Shown here: positions 43,858-53,947 of the stretch, piece by piece
Layout: every line of letters begins with the position of its first letter
Numbering within the stretch: the first letter of the stretch is position 1
From: Fallopia convolvulus
Lineage: Eukaryota; Streptophyta; Magnoliopsida; Caryophyllales; Polygonaceae
Direction: 5' to 3'
Assembly: GCA_964016875.1 (NCBI GenBank)
Contig: OZ024724.1
Location: 32,573,786-32,637,785 of the forward strand
DNA: 64,000 nt
The notes under the pieces: generated by a model
What the model saw: only the letters and a program-made list of their open reading frames with translations
Told to the model about the DNA's origin: nothing
Databases searched by the model: none
Translations under genes and position numbers: made by a program

Positions 43858-44379
43858 TTACCTTTTCCTCTTCAACATCTTCTTCTTCATTCTGGTATTC
43901 TCAATCTCCATCACCTCATCCCTCATGTAGGCTCTCAAATACTTCTCCACTGCACGGTGCATAGACTTCCTTTTCTCCGATATCTTCCTTCCCGTGCCCT
44001 TGGAGATTTGAGAAGCATGTTGGAGGAGCTCTCGGACGTTGTAAGATTGCTTCTTCCTACCTAGACAGTAGGGACATTGGAGGGAGCCATCTTTCCTCCT
44101 CAATTTATCCTTTCCTTGAACAAGATTGTTGTAAGGGCCGTCGGGCTTGTCAATGTAATCATCAATCTCTGATTCACCTATGTCAGTTGATTCAGATTGA
44201 ACGTCGTCGAGGTCATCCCCTGACTTGGACATCTCCTCATCCTTTTGGAACATCTCCTCTTGTGCCTGGGTCAGCTTCTCATGTGCCTAGGTCAGCTTCT
44301 CTTGTGCCTTGAGCATCTCCTCATGCGCATGGGCCAACTCTACCTGTGCCTGGGCCAGATTCGCCTATGTCCTCGACAT
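43858..44379 (-). pseudogene. XS zinc-finger protein fragment (FDM/IDN2/SGS3-like)
   Basis: The C-terminal part contains LQCPYCLGRKKQSYNVRELL, QHASQ and a basic helical end, matching the C-x2-C ... LLQHAS pattern of the zf-XS domain. In FDM/IDN2 and SGS3 proteins this domain lies beside the RNA-binding XS domain and they act in small-RNA pathways (family knowledge). The N-terminus is a heptad-like coiled coil (LAQAQVELAHAHEEMLKAQ). Starting from ATG at 44379 there are two in-frame TAG codons at positions where CAG (Gln) fits the repeat. An uninterrupted 131-codon frame from an internal Met (44253) remains and could still be translated. No XS or XH domain is visible nearby, so this is a fragment or captured piece. 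Confidence 0.7.
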
Positions 44380-45752
44380 GTAAACATTTGTGTATATCAA
44401 ATTAGTAAAGCAGGTACTATAACAAATGAAAGGTGTGCTATATGAACAGAATTAGTATTTTTTACAAATTAGTAATGAAAAAAAGAGTGACATTTGACCC
44501 ATATTTTCATGAATTGACCAATATTTAGATTATTTACCCAATATATCAACAATTGACCCAAATTTTCCTTATTTAGAAAAAAAACATTTCTAAGAATTTA
44601 TAGAAACAATTGACCCATATTTTCCTTATTTACCAAAAAAGCACCTTTCTATGAATTTATAGCAAAAAGGGAACCATACTTTCCTTATTTAGATGACAAT
44701 TGACCCATGTTTTCTACATTTGAATTGAGAACTAATTATAACCGCCCATGGTTCAATTGATTTCAGATTTAGACAACAAACATAGAGGATGTAACCAACC
44801 TAAACAAAATCAAGAAATCATATCCACATCCACAAGCCATTAACGACAAATAGTATAGCCCTAGATCAGAGAAACAACATGCAAAGGAAGGACATTCTCA
44901 AAAACCGTAGAATTCAACCTTGTATCGTCTCCACTTCGAACTCAATTACAAAGACCCAAACCCTAAACTCAATCAGTAAAGGACAATCTCAATTGAATGA
45001 TCAATTAAACCCTTTGGAACTCATTCGACTACAAGACCCAAACCCTAAACACAATCAATAAACAAAATCAACATCCAACTGCCTCAAAGGACAACGATTT
45101 TTAGACTAGATTTAAAACAAAATCGCATGCAACACATGAACATGCCAATTGATGTATTAAAGACCCAAACCCTAACCCAATTCATGCGTGTATAAAAACA
45201 CAATCGATTCACACCACAGGGAAGAGGATGAAGAAATGGATCATGCCAAGAAAGGTTGAAGAAAGTACCTTAATTTCTGTAAATCAAACCTGGGAGGGTT
45301 GAAGTCTTGAAGAGATTCTCTCCTTGTATCGCGTCTCGACTTCAAGCACACAACAGAGGAAGGAAGAAGCGGATGAAGTTAAAGAGAAGTTGAAGTGACA
45401 TGTCTCAGACAAGTACTCCCTCTTTATTAACGCGGTTAATTTTACGAATTTACTAAATTAATTAAATAAATATATTAACCGATGATTCAAATTACCATTA
45501 CAACTATCCACAACAATATTGGGTTGGGCTCCCGTTTATACTAAAGCCCAATTATGCGGGCGGGTTTTCAAAAACCGGGTTCGAATTAGGGTTTCCATAA
45601 TAGAGCAAATTAATATGTTGTTATGGTAACAAAATTTTTGGGTAAATTAATTTTAATAAATAATATTAATTTATTATTTCACATATAGAACCTATTGATT
45701 TTTTTGTCAATGTTAAGTAAAGCCTTGTTTAATTAAATGCTTATTTTACCTA
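44380..45752. other. Region without a supported gene
   Basis: AT-rich, with repeated TTGACCCA(T/A)ATTTTC words at 44490-44720 and three copies of CCCAAACCCTAAAC-type sequence (44945-45180). It could hold an upstream exon or leader of the XS-type gene, but no splice pair is convincing. Confidence 0.4.
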
Positions 45753-45757
45753 CTACC

Positions 45758-47632
45758 TGTTGTGTTTTAGGGTTGGGTTTGCATGCAATCATTTAAGTAT
45801 GTTTTCTTTGTCTTAGTTGAAGGAAAGTCGACCCTTGTAGATCCATAGGATGATCAAGGCAAGACGAGTAGACCCATTGAAGGGTAGTCTCGTGGGTGTA
45901 GGCCATGAAGGCGATAACCATCGACCCCTTTTTATCTTTTGTTATTCGACTTGGATAAAGACTACGAGTCACGGGATGAGATCCCACTTTCCTTCAACAT
46001 ATATTGCCCCTATTCCATGCCAAGGGTTGTGCAATACCGTTGTGGGATAAAACGTACCAAAACAAACCAATAGAAGTGTTGGCAAGACACAACCATTGAG
46101 ATCAAGCGTACCTTATTCGAGTCCATTGATTCCTCTTCGGTTTTCACATGAACGAAGTCGTCTTCAATTGACGTTTGGGGTTTGTCCTTCACTTGAACGT
46201 ATTGCCCATGCAACGCTTCTTAAGATTTCTTCCTTGATGAAGAACATCGATCCATGATGCCACTCTCGAACTCGAACCACTCGTGTATACGCACTTAGAC
46301 ACAACTAGTCTTACTCGACTTGTAGTGTGTTGTCTTCTCCGGATTTCTATGGACAAGTTTCTGATTTTTCCTCACGTGTTTTTTGTCCAAAAGGCCGACA
46401 TCTTGCCCTATTTATAGGCGTGAGAAACCTCCATAAAACTGCCAAAGGAGGCGGTTACATTCGGTTGTACACACGGGTGGCCGAGAGTGAATATAGGGGA
46501 TTAGTTGTAACTTCCATTCCCTCTCTCCTTGTCATCAAATGGGGCGTCTAGATGCATCCCCTTGGACTCAAAAATTCCTTTTAATTTCAGCAAATAAAAG
46601 GCCCAAAATGAAGCCCAAAAATCCAATCCAAAAGCCCATGCGCACGGCCCAAATGGCAAGGCACCAAGCCCATGCCATGCGTGCATGCATGCGGCCCAAC
46701 AGCCCATGGGGTGCGCCCCTTGGGCCAGCCCACCATGCCCACCACCTAGCTAGCATAGTTAGGTACCTATCTAGGTCACCTAGGTAGTGTCACTACCCCT
46801 TAGCTCAATGAGCTAGCATATAGCTAGTTGAGCTGGCTTGAGCTAGTGTGAGCTAGGTTGAGCTGAATTTCTAGCTAGTTGAGCTAACTTGAGCTAGTGT
46901 GAACTAGATTGAGCTTCCATGAGCTAGTTCCTAGCTACATGAGCTTCTTATAAAGCATGTACAATGAGTCTTGAGCTTGTCCAATCTCTTAGAGTTCACT
47001 CTAAGCTAGTATGAAGCTTACAAACTTCTTTCTAGCATATTTAACTATGTGCCAAGCTAAACTCAAGCTTTGGTTCTTGCTTAAAGCATCTACCAAGCTT
47101 AGAGAAGCTTCCTAATTCACATTAGAATATGCACAAAGTTATAAGACTCAATTATAAAGCTCAAAACCATACCTTAGCCTCACAATAAGTGCTCGACGCC
47201 TTGGACAAGTGCCCTAGGCGCGCCGAGAGCTCCACCGCAGCCTTGTAGGCGTGTTGCTAGCGTCACCGCGTCATCGCACTACCCTAGGCGCGCCCTTGCA
47301 ACCTTGTCTTGAACCTCAAGTTCACAAATAAGGCGCGCCCCAACCATAGCCGAGCCTTGAACCTCGAAACCGAGGTCCAAGCCGAGCCTCACGCTTGCAC
47401 CGCGCCGTTGCACCGAGCGACGCCTACGACAAGGTGCGCCCTTGCCATGCAACGGTGCACACGAGGTTCCTTGTCTCGGTGTTGGGTGCGACTAACTATT
47501 GGATCTTATGACAATTATTTAACCATCATGGAAAGTCATATATGTCAATATACCAATCGACATTACCAATATGACTTGATAACCTTAACATGCTCTAATA
47601 GGGATTTGATGACTTGACACAAATCACCAACA
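45758..47632 (+). mobile_element. Solo LTR (1875 bp) with target duplication
   Basis: Ends TGTTG...CAACA, flanked by the perfect duplication CTACC (45753-45757 and 47633-47637). A TATTTATAG box at 46409 suggests plus orientation. Inside are a 46740-47100 cluster of GAGCTAG/TAGCTAG words and three GGCGCGCC palindromes at 47217, 47287 and 47332. No internal retrotransposon sequence adjoins it. The element family is not recognised. Confidence 0.8.
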
Positions 47633-47957
47633 CTACCTTGGTTAAAATAAATATAAACCCTAACCTTAGTTTAGTATTCCAAATATGTTAATTTATGCAA
47701 TTTTAGGGTGATTTTAAGCACTTTAAGGAAGTTGTCACTATCATCCTATACCATATCTCTAATTTGAAACAAAGGTACCAAAGTAAATATATGAGTATTG
47801 TACCAAATAAAAAGATAGGATTTAAGGGGAAACTTTAAATTCATTAAGAAAAAAGAAAGACAACAATATGCACTCGAGGAGTGCATTTAGGGAATGAAAA
47901 AAAAACACAACAACAACAAGACAACAGAGAAGTGCATGTTTCCCCTAGCCTAGAATC

Positions 47958-48401
47958 CTACTCGAGATCGATCTTCGGTATTCCATCGTCATCAGCTGGG
48001 AGACTCTTCTTCCTTCCAGACCTACGAGCCGCTTTGGACCCGTTCGGAGGTGTAGATGCATCTAGTGGCATCAGTCGTTTTGGTGTCACCTGGCCTCCGG
48101 GTGCGGTAAATACTTGATGCTTTTTTTCGAAGAGCATCAGTAGATCCACCAAAGGTGGATCCTTCGCTAGGACGTTCCTCGTGTCTGCCCCAAGCCCCTT
48201 GCGTAGAAGTCGAACATAGAACATCCTGGTTTGGATGCTCAGGTTGTTGGCTGTTGATTGCACCTTGTCGAACATGGACAAGAGGCCAGTTTCAGATATT
48301 GGAGTGGCGGGCACTTCCTCAAGAGCCTGGGTGGCAGCAAGTGGGGTTCTTGGGCTCTGTTCCGCAATTTTCGTTTTGTGGTAGTTGAGGGTTGAAGACA
48401 T
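47958..48401 (-). CDS. Unknown small protein (147 aa)
   Basis: Complete frame from ATG at 48401 (MSSTLNYHKTKIAEQSPRTP) to a stop at 47958. The centre is predicted helical (NLSIQTRMFYVRLLRKGLGA); the C-terminus is Pro-rich with a basic nuclear-localisation-like cluster (KAARRSGRKKS) and an acidic end. A TATA box (TATAAATAC on minus) lies 50 bp upstream at 48451-48458. No family recognised. Similar in scale and promoter style to gene X, but no sequence similarity is seen. Confidence 0.5.
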   Translation of the reverse strand: MSSTLNYHKTKIAEQSPRTPLAATQALEEVPATPISETGLLSMFDKVQSTANNLSIQTRMFYVRLLRKGLGADTRNVLAKDPPLVDLLMLFEKKHQVFTAPGGQVTPKRLMPLDASTPPNGSKAARRSGRKKSLPADDDGIPKIDLE

Positions 48402-49010
48402 GCAAGTGATAGTGGAGGAATATGGGATGACTAGAGATTCTAAATGAGGTGTATTTATAATAGAGCGTTAAGTATAATGTCATTAATAAAAAAGCAACGT
48501 TTTTATGAACAAATAGGTTTAGGGTTTTGTGGTAAATTTAAATCAGTCAATACCAAATCTTGTGGTTCCGAGGCATTGATTGCACCGTTTTAAGAAAAAA
48601 AAACAGGATATTTAATTAAAAAAAGCATGCTACAAAGGTGGAATCGAAAGGTTTTTGACGATTTGGTTTATAAGGCAATAATTTAATCGGGATTCTATCA
48701 ATTCGAAATCAGGATATGTTATCTAGGGGATATATATGTAACATTCCAAAGCCTAAACCCATGTGTCGTTCAAATTTACATATAGTTATATTTTCGTCAT
48801 AGAAGACTTTAGGATTTATATAAAGTCCTTTTTTGAGTAAATTGTAAACAATTATTTGTTTTTCGATTAAATGATATAAAATTATTATTAGGGAACATTC
48901 AAATAAGTAAAATATATGCATTCAAAATAATGTAACACTACTAGTAAGTATATAAAAAAACATGTATGTATTTCGAAAAAAATAGGAGTATAAGATACTT
49001 AAAATAGGAG
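48402..49010. other. AT-rich region without a supported gene
   Basis: Contains the leader and TATA box of the 147-aa ORF at its left end. The rest is low-complexity A/T-rich sequence with no coding signal. Confidence 0.5.
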
Positions 49011-49071
49011 ATTTAGGGTTTAGGGTTTGGGGTTTAGGGTTTGGGGTTTAGGATTTAGGGTTTAGGATTTA
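49011..49071 (+). repeat. Interstitial telomere-type repeats
   Basis: About nine heptamers of the plant telomere type, TTTAGGG four times mixed with TTTGGGG and TTTAGGA variants. It directly borders the satellite array. Confidence 0.9.
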
Positions 49072-50570
49072 GAATCCATAAATATAAGAACGATCGATTC
49101 GAAATGAATACAACACTTTAATTTGTTATAGGAATGATCGATTCTTAATGGAATATAGCGCTTTCTTATAAGAAGGATTGATTCTAAATGAATGTAACTC
49201 TTTGTTATAAGAATGATCGAATCGAAAGGAATAAATCGTTTTCGTATCGAATGATCGATACTAATTGAATGTAACACTTTGTTATAAGAATGATCGATTT
49301 TAAATGAATGTAACACTTTGTTATAAGAACGATCAAATCGAAAGGAATATAACGCTTTCTTATGGGAATGATCGATTCGAAATGAATACAACGCTTTTTT
49401 ATAGGAATGATCGATTCTTAATGGAATATAGCGCTTTCTTATAACAAGGATCGACTCTAAATGAATGTAACACTTTGTTATAAGAATGATCGATTCAGAA
49501 TGAATGTAACACTTTGTTATAAGAATGATCGAATCAAAAGGTATAAATCGCTTTCGTATGGAATGATCGATACTAATTGAATCTAATTAACGTTTTCTTA
49601 TACGAATTATCGATTCTTAAAGGAATATACCGCTTTCTTATAAGAAGGATCAATTCTAATGAATGTAACACTTTGTTATAAGAATGATCGATTATAATGA
49701 ATGTAACACTTTGTTATAAGAATGATCGATTCTAAATGAATGTAACACTTTGTTATAAGAACGATCAAATCAAAAGGAATATAACGCTTTCTTATGGGAA
49801 TGATCGATTCGAAATGAATACAACACTTTTTTATAGGAATGATCGATTCGTAATGGAATATAGCGCTTTCTTATAAGAAGGATCGATTCTAAATGAATGT
49901 AACACTTTGTTATAAGAATGATCGATTTTAAATGAATGTAACACTTTGTTATAAGAACGATCAAATCGAAAGGAATATAACGCTTTCTTATGGGAATGAT
50001 CGATTCGAAATGAATACAACGCTTTTTTATAGGAATGATCGATTCTTAATGGAATATAGCGCTTTCTTATAACAAGGATCGACTCTAAATGAATGTAACA
50101 CTTTGTTATAAGAATGATCGATTCAGAATGAATGTAACACTTTGTTATAAGAATGATCGAATCGAAAGGAATAAATCGCTTTCGTATGGAATGATCGATA
50201 CTAATTGAATCTAACGTTTTCTTATACGAATTATCGATTCTTAAAGGAATATACCGCTTTCTCATAGGAAAGATCGATTCTAAATGAATGTAACACTTTG
50301 TTATAAGAATGATCGATTCTAAATGAATGTAACACTTTGTTATAATAATGATCAAATTGAAAGGAATATAACACTTTCTTATGGAATGATCGAATTGAAA
50401 TGAATGTAACGCTTTCTTATAGAATGATAGATTCTTAAAGGAATAATTGGGCTTTCTTATAAGAATGATTGAATCGAGAGGAATGTATCGTTTCTAGAGT
50501 GTAACGATTTCATATAAGAATGATCGATTCTAGAGTGTAACGATTTCACATAAGATCATAGAATACCCCC
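49072..50570. repeat. 39-bp satellite array
   Basis: Basic unit of about 39 bp (GAATGATCGATTCTAAATGA, then ATGTAACACTTTGTTATAA), with variant units (AACGCTTTCTTAT and TCTTAATGGAATATAGCG types). A block of several variant units starting TATGGGAATGATCG recurs at 49361 and 49989, a 628-bp higher-order period, with a related block at 49793. Because 39 is a multiple of 3, the minus strand shows a spurious 174-codon frame repeating a 13-residue peptide. Confidence 0.95.
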
Positions 50571-50694
50571 TAATTCATCAATTGTTATTATAATGAATTG
50601 TATGGAACATTTAAATTAATATTGATATATTTATTCAATTAAACCAAACGCTTCGACTTCAATATAAAACAATAATTGTTCCTATAATAATCGA

Positions 50695-50830
50695 TTGCCA
50701 ATGCGGCACAATTGGTCCAGGTACGCGCATATGCTAGTGAGGTCAAGGGTTCGAAACGGGAAGAGTGAAAGCCACCCGCTTTTTGTTTTTTTCCTCTCTT
50801 GAGTCCTTATACGGAGTATTTTTCAATCAA
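50695..50830 (+). repeat. Possible tRNA-derived SINE-like segment
   Basis: CGGCACAATTGGTC near 50703 resembles an A box and GGTTCGAAACG at 50748-50758 a B box, about 40 bp apart, followed by a T-rich stretch. It does not fold as a normal tRNA by eye. Tentative. Confidence 0.35.
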
Positions 50831-50882
50831 CAATGAGATCGACCAAATACAAAGAGTGTTAATTGCAATTGTGACTGCACCG

Positions 50883-51941
50883 TGTTGGGACGTTGTTGGG
50901 ACCTCTGGTTCTAAACAACGGATCAACGATGCCATTCTCCGAGTTTTGATAATGACAAACACCATGAGGAACTAATGTGGTTTGTTCAAGTATTTCTAAG
51001 GAACGCAGGTACAGCTAAGAACTCCCATGAATGACCAAAAGCCACAGAAAGCTCATAATGCAGAGTTTCCATCAAGGGAACTCTGAAGAGGAAAGTTCCC
51101 ATGCAGTGGGAACTCCCAGGAATAATCAAGAGAACACAAGCTTACAACGATGAAGAGTTTCCATCAAGGGAACTCTGAAGAAGACAGTTCCCATGACATG
51201 GGAACTCACATGTGAGGACAACGACCGTTCAGCGCAGATCGCGGGATTCTGTCTTGGACAGTCCGAAGGAACAGCCTGTGGATCAGACTGTCACGCTTGA
51301 TCCAACGGTCCTATTGATTCAAGAAGTTGACCTAGTTCAAACCAAAGTCACATGTGAAGAAAGTACAACTTGGGCATCAAGCAAAGGGCATTTTGGGCAC
51401 AATTGAAAGACGCGATTGCCCAAGCTCACATGGACTATAAAGCCAAATGAATAGTACTCGGATTGAGTACTTCTCCCAGAACTCACAAACACCACACCAG
51501 AGAAAAGAAAGAAAAAGAAGAGAAGTCCCGGCCGGCGAGTGTGTGATCTCGACGACGGTGAAGCCGAAGTTCCCAGGGGCAAGGGACTGAGAAGTCGGTG
51601 TAAGGTTTGAGTTATTTGTATTTTGTTGTTGTCAGCTTAGGAACTCAATTGAGAGGATTTACTAGTGTTGCTAGATTTAGGAAGAACTCGTAGGAACAGA
51701 GAAGTGTGAATCCGGCTGTTGTAACTAAGGAACAAAGCAATCAATATAAGTAAGTCATTCAAAATCCTCCAAGCGGAGGTAGAGGTTTACCCATACAACT
51801 AGTTGGTTGTAGTGGGGTTCCTCTATAAGGGAACTGCGTTCTTTACTGCTTTTAATACTTGCGCTTAATTTACTTCCGCTGCCTTGGGAACAGCTTAACA
51901 GCCAATTCCCAAGCTCTTTGCTAACGGTTTACGATCCAACA
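50883..51941 (+). repeat. Copia element 1 5' LTR (1059 bp)
   Basis: TGTTGGGACG...GATCCAACA. TATA box at 51435-51442. Two hairpins with AGTTCCCA/TGGGAACT arms: 51094-51114 (8-bp arms, 5-nt loop) and 51186-51206 (10-bp arms, 1-nt loop). Each follows a copy of TCCATCAAGGGAACTCTGAA. Confidence 0.9.
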
Positions 51942-51943
51942 AT

Positions 51944-51955
51944 TGTTATCAGAGC
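51944..51955 (+). other. PBS of Copia element 1 (initiator Met tRNA, one mismatch)
   Basis: TGTTATCAGAGC, two bases after the LTR. Element 2 has the canonical TGGTATCAGAGC. Confidence 0.8.
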
Positions 51956-51994
51956 AGGTTTGCTCTAGATTTGTGTTAGCATCGCAGGTATCAA

Positions 51995-53934
51995 ATGGCT
52001 CAGGAACTTACTCAGGTAGGGAACAACACTAGTAAGCCGCCAAGGCTTATTACAGGAAGATTCGAAAGCTGGCAACGCGACATGAAAGATTGGATGCGTG
52101 GCCAGGACTACCATGCCTGGTGCGTTATCGAGAGAGGCAACTTCGAAAATGATCCAGCTATAGTCAACGACCTCACAAAATAGGGACCCAACGAATACAA
52201 GTGTATGGAGGCCAACTACAAGGCCAAACAGTACCTAAAGAGGTCCATGTGCATACAAGACTGTGACAGGGTAGCAAATCTTGACACAGCTAAGGAAATG
52301 TGGGAAAACATCCAACAAATGCACGTTGGGAACTCAGATCTCCGAGAAGATCTTCAAATGAATACAAAAAGGGAGTTCTACAACTTCCAAATGGAGATGG
52401 GAGAGTCTGTCGATAGCTATCAGTCCCGATTTGAAGGACTTTGCACCAAAATGGAAGGCTTGGGGATCACCAAAGAGGAAATCACCCATAAGATGAAGGT
52501 CCAACAGCTCTTCAACGGACTGACTGGAGAATGGGAAAACGAGAGAACAATGTTCAAAGAGAATTCGGAAAATAGAAGTCTCATGCTCCATCAAGTGTTT
52601 GGAAAGCTAGTGGGACACGAGAAGAGAAAGATCGATGATAAGGAACAGACTCGAGCACATCAAGGGATCGCACTCAAAATTGAGAAGATGCTCAAATCAA
52701 CTCAAGAACAACACGAAGACTCCGAAGAAGAAGACGATGAGGAGCTAGTTCTCGTAACAAAGGCTCTTCGGAACTTCTACAAAGGGAAGCTCCAAAGGAA
52801 CAGTGGGAACTGGGGAAAAGGACAGAGTTCCCAAAGAAAACCCGCAGAGAAGGACCTCGCAGATGTCACATGTTACAAGTGAAACAAGAAAGGACACTTT
52901 GCTAAGGAATGCCCACAGGGAACTGACGGTCGGAAGCAAGGGAAAAAGGCCTACATCGCCACCTGGAGCAATGATGAAGAAGAAGATCCCGAGTCATGGG
53001 CACTCCCAGACATGTGTGGAATGGCCATAGGAGAAACTACTTGGGAACAACCCAGTGAGGTAACCACTGAACTGTTCTTGCTTCTTTGAATAACTATGAA
53101 AAACCTGAGCTGTTGAAAATTCTTTCAAGTCTTGTCAAAGATAATATAAAACTGCAAAACAAGTTGGAAAAACAGGAACACATAAATGCTCAATTAGTTG
53201 GTCTTGAACCCTGTCCCAACTGCATATCCCTTCTCGAAAAACTCAAGTCTCATGTGTCTCACATCGTAGATCTAGAAAATCAAATCAAAACTCTAGAGAA
53301 AGATGAGAACACCCTCTTACAAAACCTGAGTAAGACTTTCGAACATCTTGAAGCCTCTAGTTCCCAAATCAAGTGTGTCCCAGCCAAACACGGCATAGGA
53401 TACAAAACTGAGAGCTCAAAGAACGGGAAGTCACCCCTGAGTGAACATGAAATCCATGAGTGTAGGGCCTTAGAACTCCAATGTGAGAAACGAAAAAATG
53501 CTCATCTCAAGGAGAAGATCAGGGTCCTAGAAAGTGGGAAAGGTGGTGAGAAAGATTATTACACTGGGAACACTAGACATAGACTTTATGTCCAAATTGC
53601 TAAGGGAAACGGGTCACGTGTGTACAATAAGGAAACCATGGATAGGAACAGAATCCAGAGACCACACCCAAAATACTACCTGGGAGAATACTATAAGACG
53701 TGCTAGAACTGTGGTGCTCATGGGCACTACAAGGAAGCATGTCCCAAGAAAAGAGCCTAAACTCTTAGAAACCGTGAGTTCCTAAACAAACAAAAACATC
53801 ATGCTAATCACCAAAGGAACCCCAATTCTCAATTCACTCATGATATCAACATCGCTGACTATGTTTTAAATGAGAATATTTTCCCTTGCAAGGGACCTGG
53901 CAAGAGTCATCTTGCCTGGGTCTCAAAACACTAA
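51995..53934 (+). pseudogene. Copia element 1 gag
   Basis: Starts MAQELTQVGNNTSKPPRLIT and aligns throughout with the intact gag of element 2. Disruptions relative to it: TGG-to-TAG at 52181-52183, TGC-to-TGA in the first zinc knuckle at 52880-52882, a 1-bp deletion near 53070, and TGG-to-TAG in the second knuckle at 53704-53706. Terminal TAA at 53932-53934 is shared with element 2. Confidence 0.85.
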
Positions 53935-53947
53935 CTTTACCTTATAG

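Noticed and set aside
49831..50355. 174-codon minus-strand open frame
   Set aside because: It repeats a 13-residue peptide because the 39-bp satellite unit is a multiple of three and lacks stops in this frame. No independent coding evidence.
49072..50570. CRISPR-like array
   Set aside because: Units are contiguous variants of one satellite without unique spacers, in a plant genome context.
50695..50780. A functional tRNA gene
   Set aside because: A-box and B-box-like motifs are present but the arms do not pair as in a tRNA. Kept only as a possible SINE.
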